64,000 nucleotides of DNA from Corynebacterium mucifaciens (GTDB lineage: Bacteria; Actinomycetota; Actinomycetes; Mycobacteriales; Mycobacteriaceae): the NCBI RefSeq assembly GCF_012396315.1, contig NZ_JAAXPF010000003.1, forward strand, positions 184,971 to 248,970, read 5' to 3'. The notes under the pieces are model-generated. The model was not told where the DNA came from and searched no databases. It saw nothing but the letters and a program-made list of their open reading frames with translations. A program made the position numbers and the translations under genes. Below, piece after piece: positions 53,301 through 61,685 of the stretch. Position 1 is the stretch's first letter. Each line of letters begins with the position of its first letter.

Positions 53301-53537
53301 GCCGAGGATGAAGATGACGTTGCGGGCCTGGGCGTCGGTGTTGCCCTGACCACCCTTGCCAAACTGGGTGCAGTCGCCGGGCTGCGGCGCGCGCACGCCT
53401 TGGGAGTCGATCGTGATGCACGATTCTTTGCCGTTGAAGTTCTGCTCCGCGGAAGTTGCGGCGGCGGTAGGCAGATTCGCCAAAGCCAGCGCCCAGACGC
53501 TGACTACCGCGGCGACTGGCTGAAATTGGAAACGCAT
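50373..53537 (-). CDS. Tandem double-domain alkaline phosphatase, membrane-anchored
   Basis: A 1054-residue protein made of two PhoA-type alkaline phosphatase units in one chain, repeat period about 497 residues. A signal peptide of about 26 residues is present. Unit 1 (about 40-505) has D80, nucleophile S130 (VTDSAAS), E366/D371/H375 (VESASIDKADH), D413/H414 (TADHAHT) and H467 (QHTGAQ). Unit 2 (about 537-985) has D576, S627, E852/D857/H861, D900/H901 and H950, so both active sites look complete. Several cysteine pairs fit an exported protein. A C-terminal membrane span (about 1015-1040) follows a Ser/Gly linker. It should release phosphate from organic esters outside the cell. Confidence 0.93.
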   Translation of the reverse strand: MRFQFQPVAAVVSVWALALANLPTAAATSAEQNFNGKESCITIDSQGVRAPQPGDCTQFGKGGQGNTDAQARNVIFILGDGMGHQEITAARNYLKGANGRFEGLDELTASGAYTTFAVGEDGKRQYVTDSAASATGWSTGTKTYNGALSVDIEGKPHENLIEMAKNAGMRTGNVSTAEIQDATPGAMHSHISQRGYYAPSGDKKVVQGAEARENGGLGSISEQIIDTRADVTLGGGRKYFNAEVKEGGENRNPFLTDKNDGGADWEAGKSVRENAEVKGYQIVDDKAGLEGITKADQEHPVLGLFNDGNMTRRYERTVPGKAEDQQPQECKLQDTGNEPTAAEMTKKAIKLLDDKNAEKGFFLQVESASIDKADHASDACGMIGETAQIDEVIKEALDFAKEDGNTLVVVTADHAHTAEIVPDGEESVSAITRLESPKDGGAIMSVGFGTQPWTVEDGKFKTGSMQHTGAQVRIAGYGPGSENVNGQLDQTDAFYVMANALRLNGGTEGGQDPWEITMGSKVQSLASRRQAKSGGELCYLVSEGTAPKVGECSQFGAKGQELDEAKAKNVVLLIGDGTGDSEITAARNYLKGSAGRFEGLDNLNYTGYQTTWALDKETGLPNYVTDSAASGTGWNSGVKTYNGAIGVDNAGQPVATIGELAKAKGMKIGNVSTAEIQDATPAAFAAHALNRSYYAPSGDAKPAKGDQLRENGGLGSISEQLVDLRADVTLGGGRKYFDAEVVKGGKWDQTNWTAGKSVLENAKDNNYQVVTTAAELDGITEASADKPVLGLFSEGNMPRVLNQTVPTTDGEKATATCEANPEFTEETPRLAAMTTKALELLQNDKGFLLQVESASPDKADHQADACGLIGEVGQLDEAVQAVQKWVDETKEETLIVATADHAHTAQITYNDAATAGRTTKLTTADGSEMTVNFATSKTNDDKDALRGQEHTGAQLRVAASGPGAANITGQIDQTDLFFAVNNALGIDPINHGLTFENRMQQDDSSAEGSSKGSLIGDLGLAVLLTLAGVLGLISVIALTFPFAVDSILGPLAKL

Positions 53538-53622
53538 GTGAGGTTCCTTGAAAACGAACGGGTGTTTACCGTTTTGGAAGCTACGCCCGCCACGTTTCCA
53601 GCAGGAGACACTCAGGTGAATT

Positions 53623-55032
53623 TTAGGTTGCGCTTCTACTCGCCCCAGCGAGACCGGCCACCGCCAGCAGCGCGCTGAGCAACATGGCGGACACGATGCC
53701 CGGGTAGTCGCCGCCGTTACCGGCCGCAGAAACCGCGGTGGACGCCCAGTGCATGGGCGCTACCTGCGACACTGCTTCCCACACGGGGTCCACGCTCGCC
53801 GTCGTCGCGGTGCGCCACACCCAGCCGACCACACCGGCCTGCGCCACCGCGAGGGCCCCGGCCACGCCGAACCCGAACCCGGCGCCGAGCCAACGACTGA
53901 GCATGGTGGCCAAGCCTGCCGACGCGGCAGCACCCGACAACAGACCAAGGAACGCGACCGCGTACTCCCGCGCCCCGAAGCCCGAGCCAAGGACGCCGGC
54001 GAGGATCGTGCCTGCTGCGGCGAGGGCGACGGAGCCGAAACCGAGGATCCACCAGCGCCCGCGGGCGACGTACCAGGCGGCTGCAGCGAGCGCTGTCCCG
54101 CCCAGCACCGACATCGCGGCGAGCAACATCGCGGCCACGGGTGCAAGTGTCGGACCGGCAGGCGCAGACTCGCCGGCGCCCGCGTCCGGGGCGACCGCAG
54201 GCACCGGCAGGGCCGCGCGCACTGCGGCGACCTTGTCGGCGTTCATACCCGCCATCTGGTTGATCTTCTCCACACCGTCGACAAGCTCGTCGATACCGCC
54301 GGTGGCCTCCCCGGTCTGCGCCTGTAGCTCGGCGAGACCGCGGGCCAGCTCGGCAGAGCCGTTGGTGGCTGTATATATACCGTCGTGGAAACCGTAGCCC
54401 GGCACCGCGAGCTGGTTGGCCAGGTCCCGGGACCCGTCGCGCAGTTGGTTCATCTTCGACACCACATCCGGCGGCAACTGGGCGGTCTGCACCTGCTCGC
54501 GCAGCCCCTGCAGCGATTCGCGGGCCTGCACCACCTCGGGTTCTTTCGCGTCTTTGAGCTCCTCCAAAGTGCGGTCGATGGCGGCGACGACCTGGCCGCG
54601 CACTGCTTCGAAGCCGGTGACTTGGTCCACCACCTCGCCGATGGAATCGGCCAACTGCGTGGCGCCTGCGCCGAGTTGGCCCGTGCCAGCCTGCAGCTCG
54701 ACCATGCCGTCCGAAAGCTGCTGGGAACCGGTCTGGGCGGCCGCGATGGCGTCGATAAGCTGCTGCGTTTGCCCCTGCGCGCCTTCGATGCCGGCGGCAA
54801 GCTGGCCCGCGCCCTCCTCGAGCACCTTGGCCTGCTGCCCCGCCTCACCGGCGGCGCGTCGCGCGTCCCCAAGGTTGTCCGGTCCAACCTGCGGGGCGCC
54901 AGAGACTTCCGAGTCGCGAGCGACGTTTGCCCATGTGTCCGCAGGTTTCATGGGCAACAGCGCACCCGCCACCAGCGCCAAAAGCGCACACATCAACCGC
55001 AAAGCGTTGCCCGATTTCATGGGACTGTTCAT
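53623..55032 (-). CDS. YhgE/Pip-like membrane protein with xxxLxxG heptad repeats
   Basis: Protein of 469 residues. An N-terminal signal or anchor is followed by an extracytoplasmic region of helical heptads with Leu and Gly (GAGQLAAGIEGAQGQTQQL, QQLSDGMVELQAGTGQL, ELARGLAELQAQ). The C-terminal half has five to six membrane segments (from about 290). The plan is that of YhgE/Pip and ABC-2-type membrane proteins, which include phage-infection protein and YukE-type secretion partners. No ATPase lies nearby. The start is uncertain: ATG 55032 or 55020; the frame is open to 55143. Confidence 0.75.
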   Translation of the reverse strand: MNSPMKSGNALRLMCALLALVAGALLPMKPADTWANVARDSEVSGAPQVGPDNLGDARRAAGEAGQQAKVLEEGAGQLAAGIEGAQGQTQQLIDAIAAAQTGSQQLSDGMVELQAGTGQLGAGATQLADSIGEVVDQVTGFEAVRGQVVAAIDRTLEELKDAKEPEVVQARESLQGLREQVQTAQLPPDVVSKMNQLRDGSRDLANQLAVPGYGFHDGIYTATNGSAELARGLAELQAQTGEATGGIDELVDGVEKINQMAGMNADKVAAVRAALPVPAVAPDAGAGESAPAGPTLAPVAAMLLAAMSVLGGTALAAAAWYVARGRWWILGFGSVALAAAGTILAGVLGSGFGAREYAVAFLGLLSGAAASAGLATMLSRWLGAGFGFGVAGALAVAQAGVVGWVWRTATTASVDPVWEAVSQVAPMHWASTAVSAAGNGGDYPGIVSAMLLSALLAVAGLAGASRSAT

Positions 55033-55107
55033 AGCACCCGCCGCCACCCGGCTGCGGGAGGCGCACCGCCTGTGAAAGCTCGCCGTTAGAGCCGTGTCGG
55101 TTGAATT

Positions 55108-55113
55108 GATACT
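55108..55113 (+). promoter_or_regulatory. Candidate mnh operon -10 box GATACT
   Basis: GATACT with a possible -35 (GTTAGA, 55085-55090) 17 bp upstream, about 45 nt before ATG 55159. Confidence 0.3.
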
Positions 55114-55158
55114 GTCGTAAGGGTTCTTGCCAAAACCATGCATTGAAATGGGTTCACC

Positions 55159-58068
55159 ATGACTCTTCCCCTTGTCATTGGGCTCGTAGCGGCAACGGTG
55201 GTGCTCTCCCCACCGCTGGTGCGAGTCATGGACAAGAAGGCCGGTTACCCGCTCGCGGCCCTGTTGTTCGCCGCCGCGGCCGTGCTGGGCTCCAAGTTCA
55301 CCGACGTCTCCCGCGGCACCGACCTGACGTGGTCGAGGCAGTGGGCGCGCGACGTGATGGGGTCGGGCACGTCAATCGAGTTCGCGCTCCGCGCCGACGG
55401 GCTGGGCATCTTCTTTGCGCTGCTTGCACTGGTCATCGGCGCGGTGGTGTTCCTCTACTCTGCCGCCTACCTGCCAGACCGGGACGGCAACACGAGCTTC
55501 TACACCATCATGACGGCGTTCACGCTGTCCGTGCTGCTGCTGGTGCTTGCAGACGACGCCGTGCTGCTGTTCATCGCCTGGGAGCTCGTCTCTATCGCGT
55601 CGTTCCTGCTCATCGCACGCTCGGGCTCCTCGGGTGAGGCCGGGTCCTACCGCACCCTGATCCTCACCTTCTTCGGCGGCCTGACCCTGCTGGCTGGCCT
55701 GGCTGTTGCCGCGGTACAGACGGGCACGACGCGCCTGGAGGCAATCCTCGCCTCCGACGTGTGGGGCGACAACCGCGTCACCGTGGTGGTGGCCATGCTG
55801 ATCGCATTCTCGGCGTTTACCAAGGCCGCGCAGTTCCCCTTCCACTTCTGGCTGCCCGAGGCCATGGCCGCGGCCACGCCGGTGTCCGCCTTCCTGCACG
55901 CGGCTGCCGTGGTCAAGGCCGGCATATACCTGCTGCTGCGTTTTTCCACCATCTTCAGCGACGTCGCAGCGTGGAACTACCTGCTGGTGATCACGGGGCT
56001 GTTCACGGCGCTCATGTCCGGCCTGTTCGCCATCACGAAGACGGACTTGAAGCACCTCACCGCCTACTCCACCGTCTCCCACCTGGGATGGATCGTGGCG
56101 GCCATCGGCGTCGGCTCCCCCATCGCCATGGCTGCGGCGCTCACGCACACGCTGGCGCACGCGCTGTTCAAATCCTCGCTGTTCATGCTCATCGGCGTTG
56201 TGGACCATGAGGCCGGCACGCGCGACATGCGCCGCCTCGGCCCCATCTACAACCAAATGCCGTTCACGTTCGCCTCCACCGTCATCGCCGCGGCGTCGAT
56301 GGCCGCGATCCCGCCGTTGTTCGGCTTCGTGTCCAAGGAGTCCATCCTGGATGCGCTCCACGAGGCACCGCACGGCATGCTCCTGCTGGTCACCGCCGGC
56401 ATCGCCGCCTTCCTCACCTTCGTGTACTCCGCGAAAATCGTGTTCGGGGCGTTTATCGACGGGCCGAGGGACCTCCCCGACGTTCACGAAGCTCCCGTAG
56501 CCCTCTGGCTGCCAGCGGCGCTGCCCGGCCTCGCGTCTGCGGTCTTGCCGTTTGTCCTGTTCTGGGTGGACAGCCCGGTTTCCGCAGGGGTGCGGGCCAT
56601 TACTGGCGACGACAGCTTCGCCACCCACCTCGCCCTGTGGCACGGCGTCACGCCCCCGTTCATTGTCTCCATGCTCGTGGTGGTGGCCGGCGTCGTGTTT
56701 GTCCTGTTCTTCCGCAAGCCGGTCTTCGCCGCGCTGCGCAACAAGGAATTGTTGCCTGCGGACGGCACCGAGGTGCTGTCGTGGACAACCCGCGGCCTGT
56801 CCGACTTTGGCAAACAGCTCGGCTCACTCGCCGACGGCTTCAACCCGTCGCGCCACCTGTTCCCGCTGCTCGCATCCGTGGTGGGTATGGGCCTGACGGT
56901 GATCCTGCTGACCGACGGCATCGACGGCGTCAGCCCGGCCCCGCGTGCCGAGGGCCTCGACGTGTGGTGGGACCTCATCCCGTTCGCCATCATCGCCATG
57001 TCCGTGCTGGGCATGGTATTCACCCGCTCCCGCCTCGCGTCCGCCGTGCTGCTGGGCACGGTGGGCGTGGGCATGACGCTGCAGATGTTGATGCTGGGCG
57101 CCCCGGACGTCGCACTGACGCAGTTCCTGGTTGAGGCGCTGACAGTAGTGGTCATCCTGGTGGTCCTGCGGTTCCAGCCGCGGATGTTCCCGGAGACGAA
57201 GCGCCGCCGCAAGGTGCTGGCCTCCGTGTTCGCGCTGGCCGCCGGCGTGGTCACCTTCTTCGGTGTCTACGGCCTGACCGGTCGGCGCGATCGCTCCGAG
57301 CTCGCGCAGTGGTTCCTCACCGAGGGCGGCGATGTCACAGGCGCGGACAACATCGTCGCCGTCATCATCGTGGAGTTCCGTGGCTTAGATACCTTGGGCG
57401 AGCTGTCGGTGCTCGGCATGGCGGCCGTGGTCATCCCCGCGGTAGTTAGCTCCGTACCGCGGCACCTCTTCGAGGCCGGCACCCGCCCGCGCCCGTTTGG
57501 CCAGTCGCAGCTCAATTCCATTCCGCTGCGCAAGGCGGCCGCGCTGGTGGCGCCGATCCTCGTGGTGCTGTCCGTGCTGATCTTCTTCCGCGGCCACACC
57601 GCCCCGGGCGGCGGCTTCGTCGCGGCCTTGGTGTTGGCCACGGCGTTTGCCATCAACTACCTTTCCCGCGGTGCGGATGCGGAGGTGGTGAAGAGCCTTA
57701 CCCCGATTCGTCTCACCGGCTGGGGCATCATCATCGCCATCTCCTCCGGCTTCCTCGGCTTTATCCAGGGCGGGTTCATGTACGCCATCCACGGCGAAAT
57801 CGCAGGCGAGCACCTGACCACCTCGCTCATTTTCGACTTCGGCATCTACCTCGCCGTGTTGGGCATGGTCACCGCCGCGATCAACGCGCTCGGCGGCTAC
57901 CTGCGCCCGGGCATGGACGTGTCCGACTTGGACTACACACGCGATGAGGCGGAGAACCCTCTGCCCAGCGTCCCGGAGCCGGAGCTGCCGGAGAATCCTG
58001 TGGACGCGCACCCCGAGCCGATCAACCCGGCGCACGACCCGCAACCGGTTATCACGAAGGAGCTTTAA
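55159..58068 (+). CDS. mnhA: Na+/H+ antiporter subunit A, fused MnhA-MnhB
   Basis: Largest subunit of the Mrp-type cation/proton antiporter, 969 residues with about 20 membrane segments. The first 500 residues resemble NuoL (AAYLPDRDGN, the lysine in TKAAQFPFHFWLP, HAAAVVKAG). The middle is the MrpA C-terminal domain, and from about 760 an MrpB domain is fused (FRGHTAPGGGFVAALVLATAFA). This A-B fusion is usual in actinobacteria and explains the lack of a separate mnhB. An acidic, proline-rich tail ends the protein. First gene of a tightly packed operon. Confidence 0.95.
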   Translation: MTLPLVIGLVAATVVLSPPLVRVMDKKAGYPLAALLFAAAAVLGSKFTDVSRGTDLTWSRQWARDVMGSGTSIEFALRADGLGIFFALLALVIGAVVFLYSAAYLPDRDGNTSFYTIMTAFTLSVLLLVLADDAVLLFIAWELVSIASFLLIARSGSSGEAGSYRTLILTFFGGLTLLAGLAVAAVQTGTTRLEAILASDVWGDNRVTVVVAMLIAFSAFTKAAQFPFHFWLPEAMAAATPVSAFLHAAAVVKAGIYLLLRFSTIFSDVAAWNYLLVITGLFTALMSGLFAITKTDLKHLTAYSTVSHLGWIVAAIGVGSPIAMAAALTHTLAHALFKSSLFMLIGVVDHEAGTRDMRRLGPIYNQMPFTFASTVIAAASMAAIPPLFGFVSKESILDALHEAPHGMLLLVTAGIAAFLTFVYSAKIVFGAFIDGPRDLPDVHEAPVALWLPAALPGLASAVLPFVLFWVDSPVSAGVRAITGDDSFATHLALWHGVTPPFIVSMLVVVAGVVFVLFFRKPVFAALRNKELLPADGTEVLSWTTRGLSDFGKQLGSLADGFNPSRHLFPLLASVVGMGLTVILLTDGIDGVSPAPRAEGLDVWWDLIPFAIIAMSVLGMVFTRSRLASAVLLGTVGVGMTLQMLMLGAPDVALTQFLVEALTVVVILVVLRFQPRMFPETKRRRKVLASVFALAAGVVTFFGVYGLTGRRDRSELAQWFLTEGGDVTGADNIVAVIIVEFRGLDTLGELSVLGMAAVVIPAVVSSVPRHLFEAGTRPRPFGQSQLNSIPLRKAAALVAPILVVLSVLIFFRGHTAPGGGFVAALVLATAFAINYLSRGADAEVVKSLTPIRLTGWGIIIAISSGFLGFIQGGFMYAIHGEIAGEHLTTSLIFDFGIYLAVLGMVTAAINALGGYLRPGMDVSDLDYTRDEAENPLPSVPEPELPENPVDAHPEPINPAHDPQPVITKEL

Positions 58069-58071
58069 CCC

Positions 58072-58533
58072 ATGGTCATGGCACTTACCATTGCGGTCCT
58101 CGTCGCGGGATCCGTGTACCTGGTGTTGCAGCGCGGCATGGTGCGCATCGTCTTTGGCATGTCACTGTTCGGCCACGCCACGAACCTCACCCTGCTGGCC
58201 GGCGGCGTGGGTGCGTGGCGCGGAGAGGCGTTCCCCTCCCGCGTGGCATTCGAGGACATGGGAGATCCACTGCCCCAAGCATTCGTGCTCACCGCGATCG
58301 TGATCGCGATGGCGACCACGACGATCCTGCTCATGCTGTCCTCGCTCGGGCGCAACGACGACACCGCGGAGCAGCCCACGGGCACCGACGCCGGTTACTC
58401 CAAGATGTGGCTGAGCCCCTCAGCTCTGTCCACTGCGGGCCGCAACGCGCGCCTGAACCAGAAGAAGCTGGAGGAGATCCGCGCTCGCGAGATCAGCCAC
58501 GTTGACAACGAAAGCCTGAAGGTGACCGACTAA
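58072..58533 (+). CDS. mnhC: Antiporter subunit C
   Basis: NuoK-like subunit of the Mrp antiporter, 153 residues. Three membrane segments include MVRIVFGMSLFGHATNLTLLAGG and DPLPQAFVLTAIVIAMATT, the family signature. A hydrophilic C-terminal tail of about 55 residues is longer than in most MnhC. Overlaps mnhD by one base. Confidence 0.93.
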   Translation: MVMALTIAVLVAGSVYLVLQRGMVRIVFGMSLFGHATNLTLLAGGVGAWRGEAFPSRVAFEDMGDPLPQAFVLTAIVIAMATTTILLMLSSLGRNDDTAEQPTGTDAGYSKMWLSPSALSTAGRNARLNQKKLEEIRAREISHVDNESLKVTD

Positions 58534-60065
58534 TGGCTGTAGACGCAATCCTGCCCGTCTTTGTGGCGCTGCCGCTGATCGTCTCGGCGGTCACCGCGCT
58601 GAGCCCGTGGAAGTGGCTCAACGACGCCCTGGCGGTCATCATCCCCGCCATCAACCTGCTCATGGGCGTTTGGCTCTACGGGTACACCCGCGACAATGGC
58701 ACCATCAGCCACGTCATCGGCCTGTACCAGGGCGGCGTAGGCATTTCCTTCGTGGCGGACGCGTTCTCCGCGGTGATGATTGTGACCACCATGATCGTCG
58801 CGCTGATGTCCAACTGGTTCGCTATCGCGGTGGGCGAGACGCAGTCGCGCTACTACGCGCCGCTGTCGCTCGTGCTCGTCACCGGCGTCTCCGGCGCGCT
58901 GCTCACGGCGGATCTGTTCAACTTCTTCGTCATGATCGAGGTCATGCTCCTGCCGTCCTACGGCCTGATCGCCATGACGGGTACCCGCCACCGCCTCCTG
59001 TCAGCGCGCATGTTCGTGCTGGTCAACCTCGCCGCATCCACCATGCTCCTGCTGGGCGTGGGCTACCTCTACGCCGTCACCGGTGCGGTGAACCTCGCCG
59101 CATTGCAGGGCGTCGCCGCCGGCGGGGGCCCTGCAACCGTGGCCGCCGGCATCGTTGTTATCGCCATCGCCGCCAAGGCGGGTGTCTTCCCCGTCTACAC
59201 CTGGCTGCCGCGCACGTACCCGTCCACGTCCGCCGCGGTGATGGGCCTGTTCTCTGGCCTACATACCAAGGTCGCGGTCTACATGCTGTTCCGCATCTGG
59301 GTGATCCTGTTCGACATGGATCCGCGCTGGAACACCCTGCTGATAGTGGTCATGGTCATCTCCATGATCATCGGCGGATACGCGGGCCTGGCAGAATCCA
59401 CCATGCGCCGGGTGCTTGCTTACCAGATGGTCAACGGCATGCCGTTCATCCTGATCATGCTCGCGTTCACACAGGACGACGCCCGCTACGCCCTCGCCGC
59501 GGGCCTGCTCTACACCCTGCACCACATGATCACCATCGCCGCGTTGGTGCTGAACTCCGGCGCGATCGAGGAGACGTACGGCACCGGCACCATGGCCAAG
59601 CTGTCCGGCATCGCCCGACGCGACCCGTGGACATCGGCCGTCTTTGTCGCCGGCGCGTTCTCCATCGTGGGCTTCCCGCCATTTTCTGGCCTCTTCGGCA
59701 AGGTTACCGTGGTGATGGCCGCGGCAACGGCGGGCGACTGGCGGTCGTGGGTGGCGATCACCGCCATCATTGTGGCGTCGTTCGGCGCGCTGCTGTCCAT
59801 GATGCGCATGTGGCAGCGCGTGTTCTGGGGCCGCCCGATGCAGAACTACCCCGAGGCGCTCAACGTGCGCGTGGGCTTCATGCTGCCGTCAGCGGTGCTG
59901 ATGGTCCTGTCGCTGTGCATGTTCATCTTCGGGGGCGAAATGTGGGAGATCACCACCACTGCGGCCGATGACCTGCTTAACGTGGACGCGTACACGTCGG
60001 CTGCCCTGGGCGATGACCCCGTCGGCGTCCCCGCGCCCGGCGACACCTTCGGAGGGGAGAACTAA
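58533..60065 (+). CDS. mnhD: Antiporter subunit D
   Basis: NuoN/NuoM-like proton channel subunit of 510 residues with about 14 membrane segments. Conserved glutamate in FVMIEVMLLPSYGL and lysine in AAKAGVFPVYTWLP, followed by FSGLHTKVAVY. The start overlaps mnhC and the end overlaps mnhE, each by one base (TAATG). Confidence 0.95.
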   Translation: MAVDAILPVFVALPLIVSAVTALSPWKWLNDALAVIIPAINLLMGVWLYGYTRDNGTISHVIGLYQGGVGISFVADAFSAVMIVTTMIVALMSNWFAIAVGETQSRYYAPLSLVLVTGVSGALLTADLFNFFVMIEVMLLPSYGLIAMTGTRHRLLSARMFVLVNLAASTMLLLGVGYLYAVTGAVNLAALQGVAAGGGPATVAAGIVVIAIAAKAGVFPVYTWLPRTYPSTSAAVMGLFSGLHTKVAVYMLFRIWVILFDMDPRWNTLLIVVMVISMIIGGYAGLAESTMRRVLAYQMVNGMPFILIMLAFTQDDARYALAAGLLYTLHHMITIAALVLNSGAIEETYGTGTMAKLSGIARRDPWTSAVFVAGAFSIVGFPPFSGLFGKVTVVMAAATAGDWRSWVAITAIIVASFGALLSMMRMWQRVFWGRPMQNYPEALNVRVGFMLPSAVLMVLSLCMFIFGGEMWEITTTAADDLLNVDAYTSAALGDDPVGVPAPGDTFGGEN

Positions 60066-60502
60066 TGCAAGGCTTCTTCCGCGGCGTGCGCTACGCCGCC
60101 TGGATCATCAAGGAAATTTTCGTGGCCGGCTTCGACGCGGTCGCCGCCGCATTCAACCCACGCGCGCAGCTTGAGCCCATCGTCATCTACTACCCGCTGC
60201 GCGTGCATACGGACTGGGAGGTGTTCTGGTTTACCACCTCGATCACCGCCACCCCGGGCACCTTGTCCATGGGCCTGCGCCACCCGGTCACCCCCGGCGG
60301 CCCGATCACCTTGTTGGTGCAGGCGGCGTTCGGTTCGGACCCGGAGGACGTGATCGCGGGCTTGGTGGATATGGAGGAACACCTTCGGCCGTCGTTACGC
60401 GAACACCCAATTGACACAGCCGCAGTGGCGTGGGAACCCTACGTCGACTACGGCCCGGACAACAAGGGCGCGCACGTGCCGCCAGCGGAAAGGATGGATT
60501 AA
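60065..60502 (+). CDS. mnhE: Antiporter subunit E
   Basis: Subunit of 145 residues, shorter in its membrane part than many MnhE. An N-terminal amphipathic region (RYAAWIIKEIFVAGFDAVAAAF) is followed by the family motif TSITATPGTLSM. The typical first two hydrophobic helices seem reduced. Position and motif make the call firm. Confidence 0.9.
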   Translation: MQGFFRGVRYAAWIIKEIFVAGFDAVAAAFNPRAQLEPIVIYYPLRVHTDWEVFWFTTSITATPGTLSMGLRHPVTPGGPITLLVQAAFGSDPEDVIAGLVDMEEHLRPSLREHPIDTAAVAWEPYVDYGPDNKGAHVPPAERMD

Positions 60503-60505
60503 GGC

Positions 60506-60772
60506 ATGTTCACCACTGTCATGCAGGTCTGCATCATCGTGATGTCAGTGAGCCTGCTCGTCTCGCTCGCTGCAGTGATCCTGACCAAGGACGAGCTTTC
60601 GCGCGCCGTGATGGGGGACGTGATTTTCTACGGCATGGTCGCGGTCTTCCTGGTGTGGACGCTGTGGAACTCGTCCGCCATCGGCTACGAAATTCCGATC
60701 CTCGCCGGCCTTGTCTGCGGTGTGATTCCGACAATTTCCATGGCCCGCATTATCTCGAGAGGACGCCGCTGA
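60506..60772 (+). CDS. mnhF: Antiporter subunit F
   Basis: Subunit of 88 residues with three membrane segments: about 3-23, 33-54 (AVMGDVIFYGMVAVFLVWTLW) and 60-80. Size and order match MnhF. Confidence 0.92.
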   Translation: MFTTVMQVCIIVMSVSLLVSLAAVILTKDELSRAVMGDVIFYGMVAVFLVWTLWNSSAIGYEIPILAGLVCGVIPTISMARIISRGRR

Positions 60773-60773
60773 C

Positions 60774-61109
60774 ATGACCATCGCCGAAATCATCGTTACC
60801 GTTCTCGTGGTGCTCGCCACCATCTGCGTGGTCGCCACCACCATCCTGCAGTTGCGCGCGCCGGACGCGCTCACGCGGGTGAACCTGCTTGGCACGCTGG
60901 TGGTCATCGCGTTTCCCATCCTGATTGTGGCGAAGCTGATCCGGTCCTGGACCACCACCGGCTTCGACCTCAACGACTTCATCCGCGCCATCATCGCCGT
61001 GCTCGCGGTATGGATCGTCGGCTCCGTGGCATCCTTCATCATGGGCCGCTCCATCTACGGCGTGACCGTCTCCGACAAAACGCCGCTTGCCCAGCCGCGT
61101 AACCGCTAA
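60774..61109 (+). CDS. mnhG: Antiporter subunit G
   Basis: Subunit of 111 residues with three membrane segments and the MnhG-type loop RAPDALTRVNLLGTLVVIAF. Last gene of the mnhACDEFG operon; the sigma-factor gene starts 12 bp later and may be read through. Confidence 0.92.
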   Translation: MTIAEIIVTVLVVLATICVVATTILQLRAPDALTRVNLLGTLVVIAFPILIVAKLIRSWTTTGFDLNDFIRAIIAVLAVWIVGSVASFIMGRSIYGVTVSDKTPLAQPRNR

Positions 61110-61121
61110 CGCAGTGGGCTT

Positions 61122-61661
61122 GTGAGCAGGAGCGACGACGCGTACGTCACCGACCTGGCGCTGCGCGCGGGCCGCGGCGATAGGGGCGCGCTCACCGAAT
61201 TTATCCGTCTCACCCAGGACGACGTGTGGCGCCTGCTCGCCCATCTAGCCGGGCCGCAACACGCCGATGACCTCGCGCAGGAGACATACCTGCGCGTCCT
61301 CGGGTCGCTGCCCCGTTTCCAGGGCCGCTCCACTGCCCGCACCTGGTTGCTGTCGCTCGCCCGCCGCGCCTGGGTCGACTCCGTGCGCCACGACATGGCG
61401 CGACCCAGAAAGTCCGCCGCCGAGTACGAAGACGTCGCCGCCGCGAACCCGAGCCCGGACAACCCCAACACGTGGAGCGACGTCATCGACGCACGCTCAC
61501 TTCTCGACGAGCTGGCGCCCGAGCGCCGCGAAGCCCTCGTCCTCACCCAAGTGCTGGGCTACACCTACGAGGAAGCGGCGAAGATCGCCGGGGTGCGCGT
61601 GGGCACCATCCGTTCGCGCGTGGCCCGGGCCCGGCGGGATCTTGTTGCCGGGAGTAAATAG
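61122..61661 (+). CDS. sigC: ECF sigma factor, SigC-like
   Basis: Sigma-70 family factor of 179 residues. Region 2 contains DDLAQETYLRVLGSLPRFQGRSTARTWLLSLARRAWVD (the DLAQETYLR -10 recognition helix). Region 4 contains LVLTQVLGYTYEEAAKIAGVRVGTIRSRVARARR, a clear helix-turn-helix. No anti-sigma gene is adjacent. The position behind mnh fits C. glutamicum sigC as I recall, which answers to the state of the respiratory chain; the identity rests on synteny. GTG start. Confidence 0.85.
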   Translation: MSRSDDAYVTDLALRAGRGDRGALTEFIRLTQDDVWRLLAHLAGPQHADDLAQETYLRVLGSLPRFQGRSTARTWLLSLARRAWVDSVRHDMARPRKSAAEYEDVAAANPSPDNPNTWSDVIDARSLLDELAPERREALVLTQVLGYTYEEAAKIAGVRVGTIRSRVARARRDLVAGSK

Positions 61662-61672
61662 GCCGGTAAAGC

Positions 61673-61678
61673 TAAGGT
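61673..61678 (+). promoter_or_regulatory. Leaderless-type -10 box TAAGGT
   Basis: TAAGGT is followed by 7 nt and ATG 61686 of the DUF1541 lipoprotein gene. Confidence 0.6.
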
Positions 61679-61685
61679 TGTCCCC

